From contig CAWKNC010000001.1 of the NCBI GenBank assembly GCA_963851045.1, positions 248,001-312,000 of the forward strand: a stretch of DNA of 64,000 bases, in the 5' to 3' direction. Below the pieces are notes generated by a model. That model searched no databases. It was not told the DNA's origin and worked only from the letters and a program-made list of their open reading frames with translations. Numbering within the stretch: the first letter of the stretch is position 1; every line of letters begins with the position of its first letter. This DNA is from WHSW01 sp963851045 (GTDB lineage Bacteria > Actinomycetota > Thermoleophilia > Solirubrobacterales > 70-9). The position numbers and the translations under genes are program-made. Below are positions 8,786-17,300 of the stretch, piece after piece.

Positions 8786-9076
8786 TTAGACGACCTTGGC
8801 GAGGACGTCGGACTCGCGCAGCACGAGCAGGTCATCACCGTCGACCTTGATCTCGGTACCGCCGTACTTGCTGTAGAGGACCTCGTCGCCCTCGGCGACG
8901 TCGAGCGGAATGCGCTTCTCGCCGTCCTCGTCCCAGGCGCCGTCGCCAACGGCGATTACGGTGCCCTTCTGCGGCTTTTCCTTTGCGGTTTCGGGGAGGA
9001 CGATGCCGCTAGCGGTCGTCTCCTCCTCTTCGATCGCCTTGACGATCAGGCGATCGCCCAGGGGCTTCAAGTTCAT
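8786..9076 (-). CDS. groES: Co-chaperonin GroES (Hsp10)
   Basis: Co-chaperonin of 96 residues that caps the GroEL ring as a heptamer. It has the family features: KPLGDRLIVKAIEEEE at the N-terminus, the mobile loop TTASGIVLPETAKEKPQKG (about residues 21-39), and the C-terminal YSKYGGTEIKVDGDDLLVL. The start is ATG 9076 with GGAGG (9085-9089) 8 nt upstream. It is the first gene of the groES-groEL operon, and its leader contains a complete CIRCE operator. Confidence 0.98.
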   Translation of the reverse strand: MNLKPLGDRLIVKAIEEEETTASGIVLPETAKEKPQKGTVIAVGDGAWDEDGEKRIPLDVAEGDEVLYSKYGGTEIKVDGDDLLVLRESDVLAKVV

Positions 9077-9134
9077 CCGGTCTACCTCCGTAGGTGCTTG
9101 GATTTGCGCTTCTTACAAGTCTTGGTGGTGCGAA

Positions 9135-9161
9135 TTGGCACTCTGGGTGTGAGAGTGCCAA
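9135..9161. promoter_or_regulatory. CIRCE operator (HrcA binding site)
   Basis: A perfect inverted repeat TTGGCACTC-N9-GAGTGCCAA (9135-9143 and 9153-9161), matching the CIRCE consensus (TTAGCACTC-N9-GAGTGCTAA) except for the symmetric A/G change. It lies just downstream of the predicted groES transcription start, where HrcA binding would block transcription. Confidence 0.95.
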
Positions 9162-9174
9162 ACGACTCGAGGCG

Positions 9175-9202
9175 AGTGTAGCGGTCGCGCGCAGGGCGTC
9201 AA
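9175..9202 (-). promoter_or_regulatory. groESL promoter
   Basis: Minus strand: TTGACG (9197-9202), 16-nt spacer, TACACT (9175-9180). Transcription would start near 9168, immediately upstream of the CIRCE repeat. Confidence 0.75.
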
Positions 9203-9286
9203 GTATCTGAGCCATGAACACTTAGATTCGGAACTGTTCGCAGACACGGGGAGTTCATGGCTAACGCACGCATGCTGAGCCGCCGA

Positions 9287-9292
9287 TATACG
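9287..9292 (+). promoter_or_regulatory. Possible -10 element of a leaderless GGDEF/EAL transcript
   Basis: TATACG ends 6 nt before the GTG start at 9299, and there is no Shine-Dalgarno. The last base departs from the usual T. Confidence 0.3.
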
Positions 9293-9298
9293 GGCTGA

Positions 9299-11338
9299 GT
9301 GGCCACCTACCCGATTCAGGCTGAAGCGGTCTCGCCCGAAGCGCTTCGTCATGCGCTTCTGGACGCCGCGATCGACGCGGTGGTGGTGGTCGGCGAGGAC
9401 GGACGCATCGTTGAGTGGAACCCCGCCGCGACGTCGACGTTCGGGCTCCCCCGAGACACCGTCCTTGGGCGGTCGTTCGCGGAAACGCTCATTCCCGAGC
9501 GCCTGCGCGCTGAGTACCGCCGGGGTTTCGAGCTCAACGTTGCCAGCGGCGCGACGCACCGCCTCGGTCAATGGATCGAGTTCGTCGGTCAGCGAGCTGA
9601 CGGCACTGAGTTTCCCCTCGAGGTTGCGATCACGCGCATCGAGGAGGGAGACGACGTCTTCTTCGTCAGTCACCTACGCGACATCTCGGTTCGACGCCAG
9701 CGCGACCTGGAACTCGCCGAGGCGAGCCGGTCGCTGGAGGAGGCCGAGCGCCGCCACCGCAAGCTGCTTGAGAACCTTCCCTCGATCACCTATCGCGCCG
9801 GACTCGGCTATGCCGGCGGCTGGGAGTACATCTCGCCGCAGGTGGAGGACGTCCTGGGCTACACCCCCGAGGAGTGGATGGCCGATCCTGATCTCTGGGA
9901 GCGCGCGATGCATCCCGACGACCTCGAGAGGGTGATCGCCGAGGAGAATCGGTGCGCAGCCGCGGGAGTCGGGCTCGACATCGAGTATCGGCTTCGTCAT
10001 CGCAACGGCGACACCGTCTGGGTGCGCGACAAGGCCTCGGTCGGCGAGCTCGTCGCAGACGGCAAGCAGATGGTCGAGGGGTTGCTTTCGGACATCACCG
10101 ATCGCAAGACGGCCGAAGCGAAACTGCGCCACCTTGTCGATCACGACGATCTCACCGGGCTCTTCAATCGGCGTGGATTCGAACGGGAGCTGAGCGCCCG
10201 GATGGCAAGCGGCGAGCTTGGTGGCGGCGGCGCGATCGCGGTCATCGATCTCGATCACCTCAAGCGGGTCAACGACTCCCTCGGTCACGCCGCCGGCGAT
10301 CACGTGATCCGCGAGATCGCGGCCATGCTGCGAAATCGGATGCGCGACACCGACCTCTTCTCACGGCTGAGCGGCGACGAGTTCGGTCTGCTGATGCCAG
10401 GCATCGACACAGGGGATGCGCGCGAGCGGGTGCTCGAGCTGCTCGATCTCGTCCGACGGCGCGAGGGCTCGACGGCCATCACGGCGAGCGCCGGGATCGC
10501 AATGGTCTCCGAGGTGGAGGGGGTTGAGGCCGCCGACCTGTTGATCGCCGCCGACACGGCTCTCTACGAGGCGAAGAACGGCGGCCGCGACCGCCTCGCG
10601 GTTTTCAGCGGAGACAACCGCGAGACACTGCAGTGGGTCGGCCGCGTCCGCACCGCGGTCGAAGAGGAACAGCTCGTCCTCTACGCACAGCCTCTGGTGG
10701 ACCTGAAGACGGGCGAAGTCTTCGCCGAGGAGCTGTTGGTACGGATGCTTGCCGAGGACGGCCAGCCGATCCCGGCGGGGCAGTTCATCCCGATCGCCGA
10801 GAGCTTCGGCTTGATCCGCCGACTCGACCGCTGGGTCGTCTCTCAGGCACTCCAACTTGCGGCCGGAGGCCGGCGGGTCAGCGTCAACCTCTCGGCCGCT
10901 TCGATCAACGATCGGCGCCTTGTGAACATGATCGAGTCGGAGATGCAAACGCTGCAGCTCGATCCAGAGCTGTTGATCTTCGAGATCACCGAGACGGTGG
11001 CCACGCCTGCGATCGAATCGCTGCGCGACTTCGCTTCCCGTATCGAGCGCCTCGGCTGCAACCTCGCACTCGACGATGTCGGCACCGGCTTCGGGTCGCT
11101 CACCTACCTGCGCCACCTGCCGTTCGGCTACCTCAAGATCGACGCCGAGTTCGTTCGCGGGCTGACCGAGTCGGATGCCGACGCCCGGATCGTGACATCG
11201 CTCGTTTCGATCGCCCGCGGCTTCGGTATGCGCACGGTTGCGGAGGGAGTCGAAAACGAGCACCTGCTCGAACGTCTGGGCGACTTCGGCATCGACTACG
11301 CCCAGGGCTATCACCTTGGTCGACCCGCACCCGCCTAA
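9299..11338 (+). CDS. PAS-PAS-GGDEF-EAL cyclic-di-GMP signalling protein
   Basis: Predicted cytosolic c-di-GMP enzyme of 679 residues. There are two PAS domains in the N-terminal ~265 residues: one begins near DAAIDAVVVVGEDGRIVEWN, and the second contains YISPQVEDVLGYTPEEW and ends DITDRKTAE. A GGDEF domain follows (DDLTGLFNRRGFE to about 440) with active-site motif SGDEF at 358-362, a common functional variant of GGDEF. The EAL domain fills the rest. Its signature reads E-L-L near 478, but EITETV, DDVGTGFGSL, LKIDAEFV and AEGVEN keep the metal and catalytic positions. Both synthesis and hydrolysis are therefore possible. No membrane segment is seen. GTG 9299 has a TATACG 6 nt upstream. The stop overlaps that of the convergent SRPBCC gene by 4 nt. 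Confidence 0.93.
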   Translation: MATYPIQAEAVSPEALRHALLDAAIDAVVVVGEDGRIVEWNPAATSTFGLPRDTVLGRSFAETLIPERLRAEYRRGFELNVASGATHRLGQWIEFVGQRADGTEFPLEVAITRIEEGDDVFFVSHLRDISVRRQRDLELAEASRSLEEAERRHRKLLENLPSITYRAGLGYAGGWEYISPQVEDVLGYTPEEWMADPDLWERAMHPDDLERVIAEENRCAAAGVGLDIEYRLRHRNGDTVWVRDKASVGELVADGKQMVEGLLSDITDRKTAEAKLRHLVDHDDLTGLFNRRGFERELSARMASGELGGGGAIAVIDLDHLKRVNDSLGHAAGDHVIREIAAMLRNRMRDTDLFSRLSGDEFGLLMPGIDTGDARERVLELLDLVRRREGSTAITASAGIAMVSEVEGVEAADLLIAADTALYEAKNGGRDRLAVFSGDNRETLQWVGRVRTAVEEEQLVLYAQPLVDLKTGEVFAEELLVRMLAEDGQPIPAGQFIPIAESFGLIRRLDRWVVSQALQLAAGGRRVSVNLSAASINDRRLVNMIESEMQTLQLDPELLIFEITETVATPAIESLRDFASRIERLGCNLALDDVGTGFGSLTYLRHLPFGYLKIDAEFVRGLTESDADARIVTSLVSIARGFGMRTVAEGVENEHLLERLGDFGIDYAQGYHLGRPAPA

Positions 11339-11808
11339 TCGGAGGCGAGCAATCTCACGTTCAGCAGCGCGGCGATCCCCTCGGCACCGCTTCGCATCAC
11401 CCTGTCGTGGTTGCGCCTGAACACCGGGCGCGCGATGGGGGCCAGAGCGTTCATCCAGCGCTTTGTCGTCCGCACGTTCCACTCATAGACGACCGCCGTG
11501 ACGCCGTCGTGTTCGAAAAATCGCCAGCGACCAGTGCCCGCAAGCTCGCCGGAGACCTCAGCCTCGATCAGGTACGGGCGGTCAACGGTCTGCGTTAGCG
11601 CCTCGAACACGAGGGCGTACGGCAGCCTCGAGCGCCACGTGAGCCGCGAGTGCGAGCCCACGCCGGTTTCATCGCCAGGATCGATCTCGACGACCGCGTC
11701 GAGCCCGTTCCACCATGTCGGCCAGGCGCGCTGGTCGTAGATCGCCTCCCAGACCCGCTCGCGCTCGCACTCGAGCAGCCACGTGGTCAGAAAGCGGTAG
11801 TCGGCCAC
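11335..11808 (-). CDS. SRPBCC-fold (polyketide cyclase/dehydrase-like) protein
   Basis: Small protein of about 157 residues with the START/SRPBCC hydrophobic-cavity pattern: YRFLTTWLLECERERVWEAI (strand and helix), then WNGLDAVVEIDPGDETGVGS, SRLTWRSRLPYALVFEAL, a GELAGTGRWRFFE strand and a long C-terminal helix (RPVFRRNHDRVMRSGAEGIA). The family binds lipids or other hydrophobic ligands; the ligand here cannot be told. I place the start at GTG 11808, which has AAGGGGG upstream. The longer in-frame extension would overlap the ASCH gene and is Arg/Ser-rich, as antisense reading usually is. It is last in the minus-strand gene series that begins with rmlA. Confidence 0.75.
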   Translation of the reverse strand: MADYRFLTTWLLECERERVWEAIYDQRAWPTWWNGLDAVVEIDPGDETGVGSHSRLTWRSRLPYALVFEALTQTVDRPYLIEAEVSGELAGTGRWRFFEHDGVTAVVYEWNVRTTKRWMNALAPIARPVFRRNHDRVMRSGAEGIAALLNVRLLASD

Positions 11809-11827
11809 GGCCGCGGCCCCCTTGCCG

Positions 11828-12220
11828 CTAGTTGCGCGAGGCTTCGCCGTAACCGGGAGGCGGCTCGTGAACCTTCGAGAAGCGAACGACGGTGATGGTC
11901 TCGTCGACGCTGATCTCGCGACCATAAATCTGTCGCATAAAGCCGAGCGTCTCCTCCACACGCCGAAACTCCGGGTTGTCGTGCTCGATATCGCGCGGCG
12001 ACAGGTCTGAGGCCTTCTTGACCTCAACGTCATCGATCACGGCGGTGAAGAGCTTTTCGCGCGGGCTGTGCTGGTGGCCGATCGTCACCCACAGCAGCTG
12101 GCCGCGCTCGTACTTACGCGACTTGTCGCCCAGGCGAATCGTCGCCGTCTTGCGCCCGCGCCGCAACTGGTCGGCGAAGGCGGGCGAGAAGAAATTGAGC
12201 GCGTAAAAGCCGTGGGCCAT
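11828..12220 (-). CDS. ASCH domain-containing protein
   Basis: A 130-residue protein formed by a single ASCH (PUA-like) domain. The N-terminal LNFFSPAFADQLRRGRKTAT, the basic GDKSRKYERGQLLWVTIG and the later strand TAVIDDVEVKKASDLS follow the family pattern, in which the fold is proposed to bind RNA or a modified nucleotide; one bacterial branch hydrolyses N4-acetylcytidine. No specific substrate can be claimed. The ATG at 12220 is 9 nt from a TAGGCT element (12230-12235), suggesting a leaderless transcript. The gene lies 22 bp after pcm and just before the SRPBCC gene. Confidence 0.85.
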   Translation of the reverse strand: MAHGFYALNFFSPAFADQLRRGRKTATIRLGDKSRKYERGQLLWVTIGHQHSPREKLFTAVIDDVEVKKASDLSPRDIEHDNPEFRRVEETLGFMRQIYGREISVDETITVVRFSKVHEPPPGYGEASRN

Positions 12221-12229
12221 CGAGGCCGC

Positions 12230-12235
12230 AGCCTA
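12230..12235 (-). promoter_or_regulatory. -10 element of a leaderless promoter for the ASCH gene
   Basis: TAGGCT on the minus strand ends 9 nt before ATG 12220, and no Shine-Dalgarno lies between them. Confidence 0.35.
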
Positions 12236-12242
12236 CCGTCCT

Positions 12243-12869
12243 TCAGCCTCCGCGATTGGAGAACCCCTCCTCACCAACGAGGGGCACGAACCGGCAGGGG
12301 GCGATCGTCTTCGACTCAACGCCGTCGGCCCTTGCCACGAACACAGTGAGGACATCGGCGTCGCCCTCACTTACCGGCACGACGAGTCGACCACCCTCCC
12401 TCAGTTGCGAAATGAGGCTCGCGGGTGCCGCCGGCGCGGCGGCGTGGACCGCGATGGCGTCGAAGGGCGCGCGGTCATCCGCACCCATGCTCCCGTCGCC
12501 GACCCTGATCTCGATCCGCTCGGCGCCGTCCACCCCTGCGAGATTCGCGCGCGCCCGCTCCGCGAGGCCCGCGAGGCGCTCGATGCTCAACACCGATCCG
12601 GCGAGCTGGGCCAAAACGGCAGCTGAGTAGCCCGATCCGGTGCCGATCTCGAGCACGCGCTCCCCACCTCGGAGGGACATCGCCTCGCAGATCGCCGCAA
12701 CCACCCAAGGCTGGGAGATGGTCTGCTCGGACTCCAGCGGCAGCGCCGAGTCCGAATAGGCGCGCCCCGCGAGTCGTTCGTCGATGAAACGCTCACGCGG
12801 TACCCGCTGCATTGCCGCCAGCACGCGCTCGTCGGAGATCCCGCGCCGCCGAAGCTGGCGGTCGACCAT
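12243..12869 (-). CDS. pcm: Protein-L-isoaspartate O-methyltransferase
   Basis: SAM-dependent methyltransferase of 208 residues that repairs isoaspartyl residues in aged proteins. The family hallmarks are present: VDRQLRRRGISDERVLAAM and VPRERFID at the N-terminus, the substrate-side motif LPLESEQTISQPWVVA, and the SAM-binding motif VLEIGTGSGYSAAVLA, followed by acidic motif VLSIERL. Family members often begin about ten residues earlier. Here the only upstream in-frame candidate is CTG at 12899, at the end of the Crp gene, so ATG 12869 is kept with some doubt. It is 26 bp downstream of the Crp/Fnr gene and probably cotranscribed with it. Confidence 0.9.
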   Translation of the reverse strand: MVDRQLRRRGISDERVLAAMQRVPRERFIDERLAGRAYSDSALPLESEQTISQPWVVAAICEAMSLRGGERVLEIGTGSGYSAAVLAQLAGSVLSIERLAGLAERARANLAGVDGAERIEIRVGDGSMGADDRAPFDAIAVHAAAPAAPASLISQLREGGRLVVPVSEGDADVLTVFVARADGVESKTIAPCRFVPLVGEEGFSNRGG

Positions 12870-12895
12870 GCGCTGGCGCTGACGGGCGAAATCGG

Positions 12896-13579
12896 TCAGA
12901 AGATGTAGGCGCGCAGTCTTCGGGGCTCGAGCACCGTGACCCGGCCGCGACCGACGCTGACAACACCGGCGCGCTCGAGCGTGGCGAGGAAACGGCTGAC
13001 GCTCTCGCGAGAGGTGCCGGCGAGCTGGGCGAGGTCGGCCTGGGTCATGCGAACCGTTATCCCGTGGCGGTCCTCGGGCACGATCTCGTCGGCCACCAGC
13101 CTGTCGAGGACGCCGGCGACGCGACTCGGCACGGTCTGGAATGACTGCCTCGAAACTCGTTCGTTGGTCTCGCGCACGCGCCGGGTGAGCGCGACGATGA
13201 GCTTGGCAGCGATATCACCGTGGCTTGCGATCACCCGGCGTACGTCCGAGGCGGGCAGGCCGAGCAGCTCCACCTCGGTGAGAGTCTCGACGCTGGCGGA
13301 GCGGACGCCGCCGTCGAGCATCGCGAGCTCGCCGAAGATGTCGCCCGGGCCGAGGGTCGCGAGCGCGATCGCACGGCCATCGGAGTGCTCGCGGGTGACG
13401 CGGAGATCGCCCTCGCCGACGATGTAACAGGCGTCGGAGCGATCTCCCTCGTGAAAGATCCTCACGCCCTTCTCGAACGAGCGGGGGATCGCGACCGACC
13501 CAATTCGAGTGAGCTCATCCTCCGAGAGCTCGGCGAAGAGGGGAACGCGAGCGATCAGCTCGGCGGGGTCCGGCGCCAT
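12896..13579 (-). CDS. Crp/Fnr-family transcriptional regulator (GlxR-like)
   Basis: A 227-residue regulator. The N-terminal cyclic-nucleotide-binding beta-barrel contains GDIFGELAML and a following SVETLTEVELLGL. The long dimerisation helix is near 120-145. The C-terminal winged helix contains MTQADLAQLAGTSRESVSRF, the Crp-type recognition helix. The phosphate-binding segment GELAMLDGGVRSASVE resembles cAMP-binding GlxR/Crp more than iron-sulfur FNR, and there is no N-terminal Cys cluster. The ATG at 13579 is 6 nt from GATACT, indicating leaderless translation. Targets are unknown; pcm is immediately downstream. Confidence 0.9.
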   Translation of the reverse strand: MAPDPAELIARVPLFAELSEDELTRIGSVAIPRSFEKGVRIFHEGDRSDACYIVGEGDLRVTREHSDGRAIALATLGPGDIFGELAMLDGGVRSASVETLTEVELLGLPASDVRRVIASHGDIAAKLIVALTRRVRETNERVSRQSFQTVPSRVAGVLDRLVADEIVPEDRHGITVRMTQADLAQLAGTSRESVSRFLATLERAGVVSVGRGRVTVLEPRRLRAYIF

Positions 13580-13585
13580 CGGTCC

Positions 13586-13591
13586 AGTATC
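13586..13591 (-). promoter_or_regulatory. -10 element of a leaderless promoter for the Crp/Fnr gene
   Basis: GATACT on the minus strand ends 6 nt before ATG 13579. It lies in the 16-bp gap after the Nei-like gene. Confidence 0.45.
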
Positions 13592-13595
13592 CCGC

Positions 13596-14357
13596 TTACA
13601 CCTGACAGCGCGGGCACCAAAAGGCCGTGCGGTTGTCGTCGCCCTGCCCGCGCGAGAGGACCTCGCCGCCGCAGCTCGGACAGCCCTTGCGGTGGGCCTT
13701 GTAAATCGCGACCGGGCGTCGTCCCTTGGCCATCGAGATCTCCATGACCTTCTGGTTCTCGTTCACCACGCCCAGAAGCTCCTCATCGCTGAGATCGGAA
13801 ACCTTGCGCCACGGGTTCACGCGCGCCCGAAACAGCGCCTCGACGCGGATGACGTTCCCCAGCCCGGCGATCAGCTCCTGGTCCAACAACGCGTCGCCGA
13901 TCTCTCGCATCGCAGCGCCTGAGCGCAGGCGGGCGGCCGCGACCTCGGCGTCGAATCCCGGCCGCAGCGGGTCGGGACCCAGCCGCCGCAGCGCCGGGTC
14001 GTTGCGCAGCTTTGATTCGGTCACGATCCGCAGGATCTTGCCGCCGTTTTGCGAAGCGATCCCACGTCCGTTCGCCAGCCGCAGCCACGGTTTGCCGTAG
14101 GGGAGACGGCCGTCGGCGGTGATCCACCAGCGTCCGTTCATCCCGAGGTGGCTGTGGAGGACGAGGTCGCCGGAAAAATGAGCGATCAGGTGCTTGCCCC
14201 GGGCCTCGGCTAGCTCCAGCGTCAGACCCTCAAGCTCCTTTGCGCGCAGGTGCAGCGGGGAGCGCGGGTTGGGGGCATCGGCGAGAGCCATTTCCTTGCC
14301 GCCGAGTGCAGCCTGCATCCGCCGCGCCGCGCGATGGATCGTGTCGCCCTCGGGCAC
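13596..14357 (-). CDS. Fpg/Nei-family DNA glycosylase (endonuclease VIII-like)
   Basis: Bifunctional DNA glycosylase/AP lyase of 253 residues for excision of oxidised bases. It begins M-PEGDTIHR, so after removal of Met it has the catalytic Pro and Glu, and the DTIHR context is that of Nei rather than Fpg (usually ELPEVET). The beta-strand lysine lies in ARGKHLIAHF. The helix-two-turn-helix is LLDQELIAGLGNVIRVEALF, and the C-terminal zinc finger is CPSCGG...FWCPRCQ with all four Cys. The start is GTG 14357. It lies 12 bp after the lhr stop and is presumably cotranscribed with that helicase. Which lesion it prefers cannot be told from sequence. Confidence 0.93.
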   Translation of the reverse strand: MPEGDTIHRAARRMQAALGGKEMALADAPNPRSPLHLRAKELEGLTLELAEARGKHLIAHFSGDLVLHSHLGMNGRWWITADGRLPYGKPWLRLANGRGIASQNGGKILRIVTESKLRNDPALRRLGPDPLRPGFDAEVAAARLRSGAAMREIGDALLDQELIAGLGNVIRVEALFRARVNPWRKVSDLSDEELLGVVNENQKVMEISMAKGRRPVAIYKAHRKGCPSCGGEVLSRGQGDDNRTAFWCPRCQV

Positions 14358-14369
14358 CGAGTATCTCCG

Positions 14370-17300
14370 CTACCCGGCGGCGACCAGCTTGCGCGGCTGG
14401 CGGCTGAAGCCAGCCGCCACGATCTGCTCCTCGAGCCCCGAGCCCATGACCGGTTCACCGTCCACGCGCTCGATCCCCAGCTTCGGGATCAGCTTCCCCT
14501 GCGCTGCGGTCGCCAGCTCGGTGATCGCCAGCGTCAGCGCCTCGCCCTCGAGCTCGACCAGGCGAACGATTCCCTTCCCTCCTCGCTCGACGTAGACGAT
14601 CGGGTTGCCGTCGCGCAGCAGGACGTAGGCGCCCGCGGTCCGGGCCGGGCGGCGGCCCTCGGCACGCTTCGGCCACGGCAGCGCTGCGCCGTAGGGCTGG
14701 GCTGGATCGGTGGCGGCAAGGATCAGGTACTCACCCTCCTCGCGGTTGGGCAGGCTGCGCAGGCGCTCGACCGCACCGGCAAGCGCGAACTGCGCCCCAC
14801 CCAAGCCTTCGACGAAGTATCCGCGCCGGGCAGTGCCGAGCATCTCGAGGTTCGAAAGCTCGCCGTAGAGGCTGGAGAACCCACCGGGAACGCCCTCGGC
14901 GAGGACCGTCTCGCGGGTGACGATGCCATAGCGCTCGAGCATCAGCTCGGCCTGGGCGCGCGTTTTCGGCCCCTCGGCGGGAGCGTTCCTAAACAGGGAC
15001 TCGGTCAGCGACCAGCGTCCGACGATGGCCTCCTGGGCAGGGCTGCGCCGCGATGCGAACCGGCGAGCGGGCCGGCGGTCGCGGCCGACCGCGGTCAGCC
15101 GGCGGGCGCGCAGGGGTGCGAACGCGTCGTTGGTCACCTCACCGGCCCAGACCAGGTCCCAGAGCGCCGTGTGGATCTCCTCGCGCTCAAACGCGAGCTC
15201 GGCCACCAGGTCTAGCCAAAACGAGGGAGCCTGCTGGAGGCGCTCTCGAATCGCGTCGTGTGCATCGCCCTCTGGACGTTCGAGCTTCACGTTTGACGGC
15301 GGCGGGCCGGCAAGGCGGACGTCCTCGCGGTAATAAAGCGCAACGCGACCGCTGCGGCCGAGGGCACCGGCACCGATCCACACGACTTCGCCGCTGGTCG
15401 CAAGCTGGTCGAGCCACGTCGGGCTGTAGGCGCCCAGGCGCCGCGGGAGAACATCGCGCTCCCAGACCTCTGGCGTCAGCGCGAGGCCCTGAAGCGGCAC
15501 CAGCGCCTCACGCAGGCGGTCGATGCCCGCGCCGGCCGGGCGGTGGACATCGACGTTCTGCCAGGCCGGCAAGAAGCGCGCGAGCTCAGCCTGGTCGACC
15601 GCCTCCGCCTCTTGGCGAAGCGCGGCGACGCTGGCGCGGCGCACCCGCCGCAGGACGTCGGAGTCACACCACTCACGCTCGCTACCACCCGGAAGGAGCT
15701 CGCCGCGAACGAGGTCACCAGCGCGCTCGAGCTGCTTGAGCGCCGGCGTGACGTCGAGACCCAGGCGCCGCGTGATCTGCTCGGTGGGAAACGGACCGTG
15801 CGTGCGGGCATAGCGCCGGACGATGGTGAGCATCGCGTCCTCGACCGGCGTGAGAAAGGCCTCCGGAAGCCCTCCGGGCGGCGGTACACCAAGGGCGTCG
15901 CGGTAAAGGCCGGCATCCTCCGCCGCGATCCAGCGCTCCTCGCCTGCGATGCGCACCGCGACCGCGCGGCGTTCGCGCGCGAGCTTTCCGAGCATCGACT
16001 CGGCCGAATAGCCCTCGGCCGTGCGCTCCTCCAGCTCCGAGACGGAGAGGTCGCCGAGGCGGCGAAGCACCTGCTGCAAAGCATCACGATCCTTGGCGAG
16101 AGCATCGGGGTGAAACAGCTGAAGCGAGCGTTCAACTTCCTCGAGCGCGTCCGGGTTGATCAGTTCGCGCAGCTCGTCGGCGCCGAGGAGCTCTGAGAGC
16201 AGGTCGCGGTCGAGGGCAAGTGCGGCGGCGCGTCGCTCGGCGTTGGGCGTGTCGCCCTCGTACATGTAGGTCGCGACGTAGTCGAAGAGAAGCGACGACG
16301 CGAACGGGGAGGCCGACTGCGTCTCGACCTCGACCAGCGTGATCTTTCGCGACTGCAGGTCGCGCAGCAGCTCGATCAGCGCCGGCAGGTCGAGCACATC
16401 GCGAAGGCACTCGCGGTAGGTCTCGAGGATCACCGGAAAGCGCGGGAAGTCCTTGGCGACCTCGAGCAGCGACTGGGACTTCAGCCGCTGTTGCCAAAGC
16501 GGCGTGCGCTTGCCGGGGTATGCGCGCGGGAGCAGCAGGCTGCGCGCCGCGTTCTCGCGAAAGCGAGCGCCGAAAAGGGCGGAGCCGCCAAGCTCGGCGA
16601 CGACCAGGTCCTCCACCTCATCCGGTTCGAGCAGGACCAGCGCGGCGTCGGGCGGCTCGTCGGCGTCAGGAAGGTGAATGACGATCCCGTCGTCGGACCA
16701 GATCGCATCCGCCTCGAGATCGTGCTCCTCGCGGATGCGCCGCGAGAGCGCCAGCCCCCAGGCGGCGTGAACGCGTCCGCCGAACGGTGAGAGGACACAG
16801 AGGCGCCAGTCGCCGATCTCGTCGCGAAACTTCTCAACGACAAGCGTCTCGTCGGAGGGAACGACGCGGGTGGCTGCCTGCTGTTCGCGCAGGTACGTGA
16901 CCAGGTTGTTGGCAGCGCGTTCGTCGAGATCGTTCTCGCGCGCGAGAGTCTCGGCGTCCTTCGAGACCGCTTCGCGGGAGAACGCGCCGATCGCGCGCCC
17001 CAGCTCCGAGGGGCGGCCGACGCCGTCGCCACGCCAGAACGGCACCGCGCCGGGAACGCCTGGCGCGGGGATGACGATCACCCTGTCGCGGGTGATGTCC
17101 TGAATCCGCCAGGTCGTCGCGCCGAGGAGGAAGGTCTGCCCGGGCCGCGCCTCGTAGACCATCTCCTCGTCGAGCTCGCCGACCCGTCGACCGTCGGGAA
17201 GGTGGACGCCGTAGAGGCCGCGATCGGGGATCGTGCCGGCGTTGGTCACCGCGAGCTGGCGCGCGCCCTTGCGGCCGCGAACCACGCCTGCCGTGCGATC

